A stretch of 14,991 bases of DNA from Thermoleophilia bacterium (lineage in GTDB: Bacteria > Actinomycetota > Thermoleophilia > Gaiellales > Gaiellaceae). The notes beneath the pieces are model-generated. The model saw nothing but the letters and a program-made list of their open reading frames with translations, had not been told where the DNA came from and ran no database searches. A program made the position numbers and the translations under genes. Numbering within the stretch: the first letter of the stretch is position 1; each line of letters begins with the position of its first letter. Shown piece after piece: positions 1-5,882 of this stretch. Location: NCBI GenBank assembly GCA_025927435.1, contig JAICLM010000023.1, positions 1 through 14,991 on the forward strand, in the 5' to 3' direction.

Positions 1-56
1 CCATGAAGCGGAGCGAGTGTTGCGAGGGCTGCTGCGGCGGCACCGGCTGCTGCTGA
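1..56 (+). CDS. Cys-rich C-terminal tail or 17-residue micro-ORF (cut by window edge)
   Basis: A frame open to the left edge ends at TGA 54-56. From the ATG at position 3 it reads MKRSECCEGCCGGTGCC, with six cysteines in three CC pairs. It could be the C-terminus of a longer gene whose body lies outside the window, since the frame is open at base 1, or a short peptide starting at ATG 3. Paired cysteines at a C-terminus are seen in metal-binding tails, but nothing here identifies a family. A hairpin follows 8 bases after the stop, and the next gene is convergent, which supports a real gene end. The function is unknown to me. Confidence 0.35.
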   Translation, partial: MKRSECCEGCCGGTGCC

Positions 57-64
57 CGGCACAT

Positions 65-90
65 GCCGGCGGGGCGTACGACCCGCCGGC
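65..90. terminator. Perfect 9-bp hairpin between convergent gene ends
   Basis: GCCGGCGGG (65-73) pairs perfectly with CCCGCCGGC (82-90) around an 8-base loop. It sits between the TGA at 54-56 on the plus strand and the TGA at 94-96 of the minus-strand GTPase gene, so it is placed to end both transcripts. There is no T-tract on either side. It is therefore a candidate bidirectional hairpin terminator of the GC-only type, not a classical intrinsic terminator. Confidence 0.45.
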
Positions 91-93
91 GCC

Positions 94-1017
94 TCAGACG
101 TTGAAGCGGACGTTGAGGACGTCGCCGTCCTCGACGACGTAGGTCTTGCCCTCGAGCCGCTGCTTACCCGCCCGCGCGGCCCCGGCGTGGCCGCCCGCCT
201 CGACGAGGTCGTCCCAGCGCACGACCTCGCAGCGGATGAAGCCGCGGGCAATGTCGGAATGGATCGTCTCGGCCGCCTCGATCGCGGTCGCGCCGCGCCG
301 GAGCGTCCAGGCTCGCGTCTCCTTCTCGCCCGCGGTGAAGAAAATGATGAGGTCGAGCGTCTCCGCGAGCCTGCGCACGACCTCACCGAGCGCCGACTCG
401 TCGCTGCCGCGGAACTCCGCGGCCTCCTCCGGCGACAGCTCCGCGAGCTCGGCCTCGAGCTGGAGGTCGATCCGAGCGGCGCCGTTCACGAGCTCGAGCA
501 GCGGCTTCGTCGTCAGCGGCTCGAGCTCCGGCGGCAGCTCGCCCTCCCACTCCGCCAGCGTCTGGCCCCCGTCGAGATGCGCGAGCAGCCGCTCGAGCTC
601 GGCGGCCTCGGCCTTGAGGCGCGCGTCTCCGGACTTCGCCTGCTTCCCGACCCGCTCGAGACGTCTCTCGACGTGATCGCGGTCGGCGACGAGGAGCTCC
701 AGCTTCAGCGTCTCGAGGTCGTCGGCGGGAGCTCGCGTGCCGGAGAACCCGTCGAGCACGACGAGCAGCGCGTCCACCTGCCGCAGGTTCCCGAGCAGCT
801 GCGGCCCCGTTCCGGGGACGTCGACCACACGCACGGCCGCCGGCGTCACCTTCCGCGCGCCCACCGTCTCGGCGAGACGATCGAGCCGCTCGTCCGGAAT
901 CTGCGCCATCCCGACGTGCTCCTTGCCCGAGCCGTGTGTCTCGGCGCGTGTCAGCGCGCGAAACAGCGTCGTCTTGCCCGAGCTGGGCAGCCCGACGATT
1001 CCGATCTCCAACGCCAC
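94..1017 (-). CDS. Divergent YchF/DUF933-type P-loop GTPase with C-terminal TGS domain
   Basis: This 307-residue protein starts at GTG 1017. The Walker A loop is GLPSSGKTT (residues 9-17; the YchF family usually has NVGKST) and the G3 motif is DVPG (66-69; usually DIAG). Residues around 105-130 resemble the YchF helical insertion (LKLELL..., ...KQAKSGD). Residues 221-307 match the C-terminal TGS/DUF933 domain (FFTAGEKETRAWTL, RLEGKTYVVEDGDV, RFNV). YchF proteins are normally about 360 residues; here the loop after G3 is shortened and the base-specificity motif (NxxE) is replaced by LVNGAA near 176-181. Canonical YchF binds ATP and associates with ribosomes; whether this variant does is unclear. 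It is the last gene of an operon, with its start 9 bases after the sigma-factor stop and no clear ribosome binding site. The family is secure; orthology to ychF is not. Confidence 0.85.
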   Translation of the reverse strand: MALEIGIVGLPSSGKTTLFRALTRAETHGSGKEHVGMAQIPDERLDRLAETVGARKVTPAAVRVVDVPGTGPQLLGNLRQVDALLVVLDGFSGTRAPADDLETLKLELLVADRDHVERRLERVGKQAKSGDARLKAEAAELERLLAHLDGGQTLAEWEGELPPELEPLTTKPLLELVNGAARIDLQLEAELAELSPEEAAEFRGSDESALGEVVRRLAETLDLIIFFTAGEKETRAWTLRRGATAIEAAETIHSDIARGFIRCEVVRWDDLVEAGGHAGAARAGKQRLEGKTYVVEDGDVLNVRFNV

Positions 1018-1026
1018 GCGCGGAGG

Positions 1027-1629
1027 CTACTGCTGCGCGATCTGCTTCTGCAGCGAGACGAGTGCGCGATGCTGGAGCGACTTGATCGCCCCTTCGGTCT
1101 TGTCGAGGATCGCCGCGACCTCGGCGTTCGGCAGGTTGAAGACGAACTTCAGCGTCAGCACCTGCTGCTGCTCGGGCGAGAGGCGGTCGATGAGCTTCAG
1201 CATCGACTCGCGGCCGATCGTCTGCATCGCGGTGAGCTCGGCCGACGGCTCCTCCTCGCCCGGCGGCTCGGGAACGTCCTCCTCCGGCTGCCAGCGGCGG
1301 CGGGCGCGGAAGTGGTCCATGGCAAGGTTGTGCGCGATCCGGAAGAGCCAGGCCGAGAACGGCGCCGACTGCCACTTGAAGGTGCCGATCTTTTCCAGCA
1401 TCTTGAGGAACGTCTGCGTCGTCAGGTCCTCGGCGTCGTGCCGGTTGCCGACGCTGACGTGGAGGTAGCTGTAGATCCGGTCGAAGTGGATCAGGTACAG
1501 CTCTTCGAGGGCGTCGCGATCGCCCTGCTGGCCGCGGGCGACGAGCTCGCGCACGTGCTCGGTCGACTCGCGCGCGGCGACACGCTCGGTGGGAGAAGCC
1601 ATTCCTCCGTCGTTTCCCCTGGACCCCAT
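1027..1629 (-). CDS. ECF-type RNA polymerase sigma factor
   Basis: This 200-residue protein has the two-domain layout of sigma-70 family ECF factors. Region 2 covers about 38-112 (HFDRIYSYLHVSVGNRHDAEDL, TQTFLKMLEKI, WLFRIAHNLAMDHFRARRR). Region 4 covers about 146-197 (LSPEQQQVLTLKFVFNLPNAEVA, the recognition-helix stretch KTEGAIKSLQHRAL). It would direct core RNA polymerase to a dedicated set of promoters. Two starts are possible: ATG 1629 (used here) or ATG 1602, which drops nine residues; neither has a well-spaced Shine-Dalgarno sequence. It follows the 77-residue gene by 15 bases and precedes the YchF-like gene by 9. No anti-sigma factor or membrane partner is adjacent, so the activating signal cannot be read from context. 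The subgroup was not determined. Confidence 0.9.
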   Translation of the reverse strand: MGSRGNDGGMASPTERVAARESTEHVRELVARGQQGDRDALEELYLIHFDRIYSYLHVSVGNRHDAEDLTTQTFLKMLEKIGTFKWQSAPFSAWLFRIAHNLAMDHFRARRRWQPEEDVPEPPGEEEPSAELTAMQTIGRESMLKLIDRLSPEQQQVLTLKFVFNLPNAEVAAILDKTEGAIKSLQHRALVSLQKQIAQQ

Positions 1630-1644
1630 CCGCGCTAACCCGGG

Positions 1645-1878
1645 CTAGCCCGAGCCGAACCCGACCCGGCCCGCACGGACGATCCGCTTGTAGTACGCGA
1701 CCTGGGCGACGACCACGTGCAGCGGGCCGTCCTCGGTATCCAGCACGACCACCGGCTTGCCCGCTCCGGTCGAGCCGAGCGCCGACTCGAGCTCGTCCGC
1801 CGACGGCGCCTCGACGAAGCTGCCGACGATCTGGCCGCCGACGAAACCGAGCTCGATCCGGACGCGCTCGTCAGCCAA
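1645..1878 (-). CDS. Small conserved-looking protein of unknown function (77 aa)
   Basis: The 77-residue product begins at TTG 1878 and has no recognised domain. It reads as a compact alpha/beta protein: an N-terminal strand (VRIELGF), an acidic helix (SADELESAL), and two strands ending VVVLDTEDGPLHVVVAQVAYYKRI. It has no signal peptide, membrane segment or cysteines. The general look recalls small actinobacterial proteins such as DUF3107, but I would not assign it. The start is supported by a strong GGAGGTGG ribosome binding site six bases upstream, inside the end of the epimerase gene, whose TGA overlaps this start by 8 bases. It probably makes a coupled partner in the epimerase/sigma operon. 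Confidence 0.75.
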   Translation of the reverse strand: MADERVRIELGFVGGQIVGSFVEAPSADELESALGSTGAGKPVVVLDTEDGPLHVVVAQVAYYKRIVRAGRVGFGSG

Positions 1879-2278
1879 CTGAGACCACCTCCGAGAGCAC
1901 GCCGTGAACGGAGTCCGGATGGACGAATGCGACCTCGAGGCCGAACATGCCGCGGCGCGGCGTCTCGTCGATCAGCTCGGCGCCGGCTTCCGAGAGGCGC
2001 GCGAGGGTGGCGCGAAGGTCGTCGACCTCGTATGCCACGTGGTGCATCCCGGGCCCGCGCTTCGCAAGGAAGCGACCGACCGGTGTGTCCTCGCCGAGCG
2101 CGCCGAGCAGCTCGAGCCGGCTGTCTCCGACGCGAATGGACGCAGCCTCGACTCCCTGTTCCTCCACCCGAGTCCGTTGCTCGAGCCGGGCGGCGAACAG
2201 CCGCTCGTACGTATCGAGCGCGCCGTCGAGGTCATCGACTGCCAGACCGATGTGATGCACCGAGCGCGGGGTCTCCAC
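1871..2278 (-). CDS. mce: Methylmalonyl-CoA epimerase (VOC superfamily)
   Basis: The 135-residue product, starting at GTG 2278, is a vicinal-oxygen-chelate protein with the epimerase pattern. It has two beta-alpha-beta-beta-beta modules, beginning HHIGLAVDDLDGAL (8-21) and GMHHVAYEVDDLRATL (77-92). The ligands expected from the Propionibacterium enzyme (His, Gln/Glu, His, Glu) can be placed at H9, E56, H80 and E130 (GVLSEV). The C-terminal stretch FVHPDSVHGVLSEV is characteristic. The enzyme interconverts (S)- and (R)-methylmalonyl-CoA on the route from propionyl-CoA to succinyl-CoA. The frame stays open far upstream to 2767, but that extension lies opposite the lipoprotein gene and has no family similarity, so the GTG at 2278 is preferred. 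A -10-like TACCAT lies seven bases before it. It is first in the operon with the 77-residue protein, sigma factor and YchF-like GTPase. Mutase and carboxylase genes are not in the window. Confidence 0.88.
   Translation of the reverse strand: METPRSVHHIGLAVDDLDGALDTYERLFAARLEQRTRVEEQGVEAASIRVGDSRLELLGALGEDTPVGRFLAKRGPGMHHVAYEVDDLRATLARLSEAGAELIDETPRRGMFGLEVAFVHPDSVHGVLSEVVSVG
1885..1892 (-). promoter_or_regulatory. Ribosome binding site deciding a TTG start
   Basis: Read on the minus strand, GGAGGTGG (1892 to 1885) lies six bases before TTG 1878. It is one of the strongest Shine-Dalgarno sequences in the window and lies within the last codons of the epimerase gene, which argues for translation re-starting at the TTG codon of the 77-residue gene. 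Confidence 0.65.
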
Positions 2279-2285
2279 GTTGGCG

Positions 2286-2291
2286 ATGGTA
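2286..2291 (-). promoter_or_regulatory. Predicted -10 element of a leaderless epimerase operon transcript
   Basis: Minus-strand TACCAT (TANNNT) is followed by seven bases and then the GTG start at 2278. No Shine-Dalgarno sequence is present, so transcription would begin at or next to the start codon. It lies in the 33-base gap shared with the divergent lipoprotein gene. No -35 hexamer is recognisable. Confidence 0.4.
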
Positions 2292-2311
2292 TTTGAAAGA
2301 CTCGCGCCGAC

Positions 2312-3001
2312 GTGCGTGCCCTCGTCCTCGGTCTCGTCCTCGCCGCCGTGCTCCTCGCGGGTTGCGGCAGCAGCGGCGAGTCCGCCAAGTCGAACGGCGA
2401 GGAATCGAAGCCGGCCGCCCAGGTGCTCGCGGACGCAAAGGCGGCCGCGTCGAACGCGAGCTCGGCCCATGTCTCGGGCAGCATCCAGTCGAAGGGGACG
2501 CCGATCACGCTCGACCTGACCACGGCTCGCGCCAAAGGCGCCAAGGGCTCGATGTCCACGAGCGGGCTCAAGTTCGACCTCGTCCGCGTCGGCGACACGC
2601 TCTACATCCGCGGCAGCGACGAGTTCCTCAAGCACTTCGCGGGCGGCGTCGCCGCGCAGCTCCTGCACGACAAGTGGCTCAAGGCCTCCGCGACGCACGG
2701 CCGGCTCAAGTCGCTCGCCCCGCTCACGAACCTCGGCGCGCTCTTCGCGGGGGTCAGCGCCCAGCACGGAAAGCTCGTCAACGACGGCAAGAAGACCTAC
2801 AAGGGCGACGACGTCGTCGTCATTCGGGACACGTCCGACAACAGCAGGCTCTACGTCGCGGCGACAGGCAAGCCCTATCCGGTGGCAATCGTCGGCGGCA
2901 AGAAGGGCGAGTCCGGGACCATCACCTTCGACGACTGGAACAAGAGCGTGTCGTTCACGGCGCCGGACGGCGCGATCGACATCTCGCAGTTCGGCGGCTA
3001 G
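2312..3001 (+). CDS. LppX/LprAFG-like secreted lipoprotein
   Basis: This 229-residue protein starts at GTG 2312; an in-frame TGA at 2294 rules out a longer form. A short hydrophobic signal peptide (ALVLGLVLAAVLLAGC) ends in a lipobox LAGC with the lipidated cysteine at residue 18, followed by a Ser/Gly/Lys-rich linker. The body (about 35-229) has the half-barrel pattern of the LppX/LprG/LolA-like fold: AAASNASSAHVSGSI, LVRVGDTLYIRGS, KWLKA, TYKGDDVVVIRDTSDN.RLYVA, then the terminal YPVAIVGG...ITFDDWNKSV. Mycobacterial relatives carry lipids or lipoglycans across the cell envelope; the ligand here is unknown. It is transcribed divergently from the epimerase operon with only 33 bases between start codons, and ends 6 bases from the convergent ftsH stop. 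The 2290-2295 TATTTG may form part of its promoter, but this is weak. Confidence 0.8.
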   Translation: MRALVLGLVLAAVLLAGCGSSGESAKSNGEESKPAAQVLADAKAAASNASSAHVSGSIQSKGTPITLDLTTARAKGAKGSMSTSGLKFDLVRVGDTLYIRGSDEFLKHFAGGVAAQLLHDKWLKASATHGRLKSLAPLTNLGALFAGVSAQHGKLVNDGKKTYKGDDVVVIRDTSDNSRLYVAATGKPYPVAIVGGKKGESGTITFDDWNKSVSFTAPDGAIDISQFGG

Positions 3002-3007
3002 AGGCGG

Positions 3008-4543
3008 CTAGGTCGGCAGCTCGCCGGGCTCGGTCGCGACGACGCGCGGCACGCCCACGGTCTCGGCGGCCCGCGATTCGGGCTCGACGTCGGCGACCAG
3101 CGCCTGCAGTTCCTCGCGGACGAGCGTCTCCTTCTCGAGCAGCGCGGCCGCGATCCGATCGAGCGGGGCACGGTGCTTGCGCAGCAGCCGCACCGCCTCC
3201 TCGTACGCGCCGTCGGTCAGATGCGCCTGCTCGTCGTCGCGCAGCCGCTTCGTCGACTCCGAGAGCGCGTAGTTGTCGGCGCGCATCGTGCGCGAGGAGA
3301 CCGTGTCGGACATGCCCCACTCGAATACCATCGAGCGGGCGATCTCCGTCACCTTCTCGAGATCGTTGGCAGCGCCGTTCGTGACGCGGCCGAAGACGAC
3401 CTCCTCTGCAGCGCGTCCTGCGAGCGCCACGATCATCCGGTCGACGAGCTCCTCCTTCGTGTGGAGGTACCGATCCTCCTCGGGGAGGTAGAAGGCGTAG
3501 CCGAGGGCGTTGCCGCGCGAGACGATCGTGACCTTCTGCAACTCCATCACCGAGCCCATCAGGTGCGCCATGAGCGCGTGACCGCCCTCGTGGTACGCGA
3601 GGATCCGGCGCTCCTTCTCCGTCAGCATCTTGCGCTGCTGCAGGCCGGCGACGACCCGCTCGAGAGCCCAGTCGAAGTCCGACTGCGTAAGCGCCGAGGC
3701 GCCGCGACGACCGGCCTTGATCGCCGCCTCATTGCAGATGTTCGCGAGCTCGGCGCCCGTCAGGCCCGACGTCTGCCGCGCGACCTGTGACAGATCGACC
3801 TCGCTGAGATTGAGCGGCTTGCCCCGGGTGTGAACGCGGAGGATTGCCTCCCGCCCGGACAGATCCGGCGGCGGTACGAGCAGCTGGCGGTCGAAGCGGC
3901 CCGGGCGCAGGAGCGCGGGATCGAGATCCTGGATCCGGTTCGAGGCGCCCATCACGACCACCTGCCTCGCGTTCTCGAAGCCGTCGAGCTCGACGAGCAG
4001 CTGATTCAGGGTCTGATCCTGCTCGCGGTTGAAACCGTGGCCCGAGCGCTGCGCCCCGACAGCGTCGAGCTCGTCGATGAAGACGATGGCGGGAGCGTTC
4101 TTGCGCGCCTCTGCGAAGAGCTTGCGGATGCGCGCGGCGCCGAGGCCCGCGAACATTTCCACGAACGACGAGGCCGAAGCGCTGTAGAAGTTCGCACCCG
4201 ACTCGTGCGCGACGGCCTTGGCGAGCAGCGTCTTCCCGGTGCCGGGCGGGCCGTAGAGGAGGAGTCCTTTCGGGACCCTCGCGCCGAGCCGCTCGAAGCG
4301 CTTGGGCTCGCGCATGAATTCCACGACCTCCATCAACTCGCCGCGCACCTCCTCGACGCCGGCGACGTCGGCCCAGCTCGTCGAGGTCTTCGCGCCGGTG
4401 ACCATGTTCGCCGGCTTGACGCGCGGCATCATCCCGGCCGTCCGCCAGAGCAGCCAGGCCGTCAGCGCGATGACGACGAAGAACGCGAGCGGCAGCCACG
4501 TCGTGGCGAAGTCAGCCGCAGCCTGGAACCAGTGCCCCACCAT
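3008..4543 (-). CDS. ftsH: FtsH-like AAA+ zinc metalloprotease with a single N-terminal membrane segment
   Basis: This 511-residue protein starts at ATG 4543, with GAGAGG six bases upstream. One hydrophobic segment (about 14-33, TTWLPLAFFVVIALTAWLLW) is followed directly by the AAA+ module: Walker A GPPGTGKT (98-105), pore loop FVEMF (127-131), Walker B VFIDE (154-158), second region of homology ASNRIQDLDP...RPGRFDR (200-219). The M41 protease domain has zinc motif HEGGH (318-322) and a third ligand, probably D394 in ANDLEKVTEIARSM. FtsH degrades membrane and short-lived cytosolic proteins using ATP. Canonical FtsH has about 600-650 residues with two membrane helices around an extracytoplasmic domain; here that domain and the second helix are missing. 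The frame is open upstream to 4996, but that part lies over the nicotinamidase gene in another frame and is not FtsH-like. All catalytic residues look intact, so this is a variant rather than a pseudogene. Confidence 0.9.
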   Translation of the reverse strand: MVGHWFQAAADFATTWLPLAFFVVIALTAWLLWRTAGMMPRVKPANMVTGAKTSTSWADVAGVEEVRGELMEVVEFMREPKRFERLGARVPKGLLLYGPPGTGKTLLAKAVAHESGANFYSASASSFVEMFAGLGAARIRKLFAEARKNAPAIVFIDELDAVGAQRSGHGFNREQDQTLNQLLVELDGFENARQVVVMGASNRIQDLDPALLRPGRFDRQLLVPPPDLSGREAILRVHTRGKPLNLSEVDLSQVARQTSGLTGAELANICNEAAIKAGRRGASALTQSDFDWALERVVAGLQQRKMLTEKERRILAYHEGGHALMAHLMGSVMELQKVTIVSRGNALGYAFYLPEEDRYLHTKEELVDRMIVALAGRAAEEVVFGRVTNGAANDLEKVTEIARSMVFEWGMSDTVSSRTMRADNYALSESTKRLRDDEQAHLTDGAYEEAVRLLRKHRAPLDRIAAALLEKETLVREELQALVADVEPESRAAETVGVPRVVATEPGELPT

Positions 4544-4578
4544 TCTCAGCCTCTCATCGGCAGCGAGGGTCGCATCCC

Positions 4579-5208
4579 TTAGCCGAGTGAGGCAGCGGCT
4601 TCCTCGGCCGTCGTGAAGCGGACCCCGGATTCGCGCCAGGCGGCCGTGCATGTGGCCACGCGCGAGTCGTCGACGCCCCGCGCCGCGTCCTCGACGAAGG
4701 CGATCCGGCGGCCGCGGCGGAGCAGCGCGCGGACGGCCGAGTCGTCGCAGATGTCGGTCGCGACACCGAAGAGCAGGATCTGGTCGGGGTCGAGCGTGTC
4801 GAGCAGCGTCTCGGTGTTCGGGTTCGTGAAGGGGTCGTACTGCTTCTTCGGGATCAGGAACTCGCGGCAGCCGCCGAAGAGGCGACGAAGCGTCGGCCCG
4901 GGGAGGGGGACGAGCGGGAGCGGCAGCGGGTCGAGCTGCTTCGTCTCGGGGATCTTCTCCGCGCCCCGCGTGCCGAGCAGGCAATGCGGCGGCCACGTGG
5001 CGTCGAAGTCCGGCTCCGTCGAGATCTCGGGGTCACTGAGCTCGTGCTGGTCGCACGACGCGACGTGGACTGTGCCGGTCGCGCGGGCGGCCTCCACGAG
5101 CCGCGCCATTGCCGACCTCGCCTCCTCCGCACCTGCGAAATAGAGCTTCCCGCGGGGCTCGATGAAGTCCACCTGCGTATCGACGTCCCACAGGATCGTC
5201 CCGCCCAC
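4579..5208 (-). CDS. Nicotinamidase/isochorismatase-family cysteine hydrolase
   Basis: This 209-residue protein starts at GTG 5208. The cysteine-hydrolase triad can be placed as D10 (DTQVDF), K121 or K122 (IPKKQYDPF) and C154 (GVATDICDDSAVRALL). The metal site typical of nicotinamidases fits D53 and H55 (CDQHE) with H75 (WPPHC). The layout is closer to nicotinamidase (PncA, nicotinamide to nicotinate in NAD salvage) than to isochorismatase, but substrate specificity cannot be settled by motifs. No signal peptide is present, so it should be cytoplasmic. It lies 35 bases upstream of ftsH on the same strand and may share a transcript. The start is supported by a minus-strand TAGAGT hexamer six bases before the GTG and by the lack of any ribosome binding site, implying a leaderless message. 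The left repeat of the RAYT unit begins 12 bases upstream of the start codon. Confidence 0.85.
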   Translation of the reverse strand: MGGTILWDVDTQVDFIEPRGKLYFAGAEEARSAMARLVEAARATGTVHVASCDQHELSDPEISTEPDFDATWPPHCLLGTRGAEKIPETKQLDPLPLPLVPLPGPTLRRLFGGCREFLIPKKQYDPFTNPNTETLLDTLDPDQILLFGVATDICDDSAVRALLRRGRRIAFVEDAARGVDDSRVATCTAAWRESGVRFTTAEEAAASLG

Positions 5209-5214
5209 GACCCG

Positions 5215-5220
5215 ACTCTA
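5215..5220 (-). promoter_or_regulatory. Predicted -10 element of the nicotinamidase-like gene
   Basis: Minus-strand TAGAGT (TANNNT) lies six bases before GTG 5208. The palindromic repeat begins at 5221, so any -35 or upstream contacts of this promoter lie inside the repeat. Confidence 0.4.
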
Positions 5221-5259
5221 GAGGACCTGTCCCGGTAACTGATACCGAGCCATGTCCTC
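5221..5259. repeat. REP-like imperfect palindrome, left copy
   Basis: GAGGAC (5221-5226) pairs with GTCCTC (5254-5259), and the core CGGTA (5233-5237) pairs with TACCG (5243-5247) around the loop ACTGA. The arms between them pair at alternate positions (5228, 5229, 5231). The bases just 5' of the core are GTCC. REP elements commonly carry a conserved GTAG or GTCG tetranucleotide at this place; the right copy has exactly GTCG. Confidence 0.7.
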
Positions 5260-5297
5260 AGGGGGCACCGCTCGTTCGAGCCTTGCGGAAGGCGCGG

Positions 5298-5882
5298 ATG
5301 TCCGCAACCCTGGGCGCGGTGCCTTCGACACCTCGAGACAGCGCAGCCGGCGTCCACCACATCTGGACAAACGCCACCGGCAACTGGCCGTACTTCATGG
5401 ATGACCGCGATCGCCAAGCGTGGATCGCACTCCTCGAGCGAGTGGCAGATGTCCATTCCTGGACCGTGCTCGCGTTCTGCCAGATGACGACGCACGTCCA
5501 CGCGATCGTCGATGTCTCGGACACCTCGCTATCGCAAGGAATGCAATATCTCAACCGGGAGTACAGCAAGCGCTTCAATTTGCGGCACGACCGGTCCGGA
5601 CACTTTGTTCGCAGGCGGTTTGGCAGCCGACGAATCTCGAGTGGGCGCGATTTGGTCGGCGCGTACGCGTACGTCGTCCTCAATCCCGTATCCGAAGGCA
5701 TGTGCCCGAGGGCGGAGGATTGGCGCTGGAGCAGCTACGCGACGACTCTCGGGCTGACGACTGACTTCGGGTTCGTCGACGCCCACCTGGTTCTGGCTGA
5801 GCTCGGCGGTGCAGTCGACGCTCTACAGATTCTCGTGACAGCGCGAGCTCCCCTACTGGCCGGATCGACCATGTCGCGGTAA
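5298..5882 (+). CDS. REP-associated tyrosine transposase (RAYT, Y1/HUH family)
   Basis: The 194-residue product starts at ATG 5298, which has GGAAGG five bases upstream; a TTG at 5283 is a weaker alternative. It has the TnpA_REP pattern: N-terminal AAGVHHIWTNATG, the HUH metal motif HVH (66-68, in FCQMTTHVHAIVDV), the central YLNREYSKRFN...GHFVRRRFGS, then YAYVVLNPV, in which Y125 (or Y123) is the likely nucleophile by analogy with Y115 of the E. coli protein, and the terminal EDWRWSSY. These enzymes cut and join single-stranded DNA at REP hairpins and are usually single-copy, non-IS genes. The frame is intact with no frameshift. Its TAA stop lies inside the stem of the right repeat. The gene has its own ribosome binding site and is convergent with ligD. 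Confidence 0.88.
   Translation: MSATLGAVPSTPRDSAAGVHHIWTNATGNWPYFMDDRDRQAWIALLERVADVHSWTVLAFCQMTTHVHAIVDVSDTSLSQGMQYLNREYSKRFNLRHDRSGHFVRRRFGSRRISSGRDLVGAYAYVVLNPVSEGMCPRAEDWRWSSYATTLGLTTDFGFVDAHLVLAELGGAVDALQILVTARAPLLAGSTMSR

Noticed and set aside
187..1638. A 483-codon open frame on the plus strand opposite the GTPase and sigma genes
   Set aside because: Its product is a low-complexity mix of Arg, Leu and Glu, typical of the complement of high-GC genes; the minus strand carries recognisable families.
1641..1652. A 12-base perfect palindrome CGGGCTAGCCCG
   Set aside because: It covers the stop codon of the 77-residue gene just before the sigma gene; it is too short and GC-simple to call an operator without further copies.
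2279..2767. N-terminal extension of the epimerase frame up to 2767
   Set aside because: The extension lies opposite the lipoprotein gene, has no similarity to the epimerase family, and the family N-terminus matches GTG 2278.
2993..3011. Direct repeat GGCGGCTAG spanning the lipoprotein stop and the ftsH stop
   Set aside because: Two copies of nine bases around convergent stop codons in GC-rich DNA are easily explained by Gly-Gly codons and TAG; there is no hairpin or mobile-element context.
1717..3384. A 555-codon plus-strand open frame across the epimerase, lipoprotein and ftsH end
   Set aside because: The translation is Arg/Pro/Ala-rich with no domain, and it crosses three well-supported genes in other frames.
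4544..4996. N-terminal extension of the ftsH frame over the nicotinamidase gene
   Set aside because: It is Arg/Pro-rich, out of frame with a well-conserved hydrolase, and lacks the membrane and extracytoplasmic features that a longer FtsH would need.
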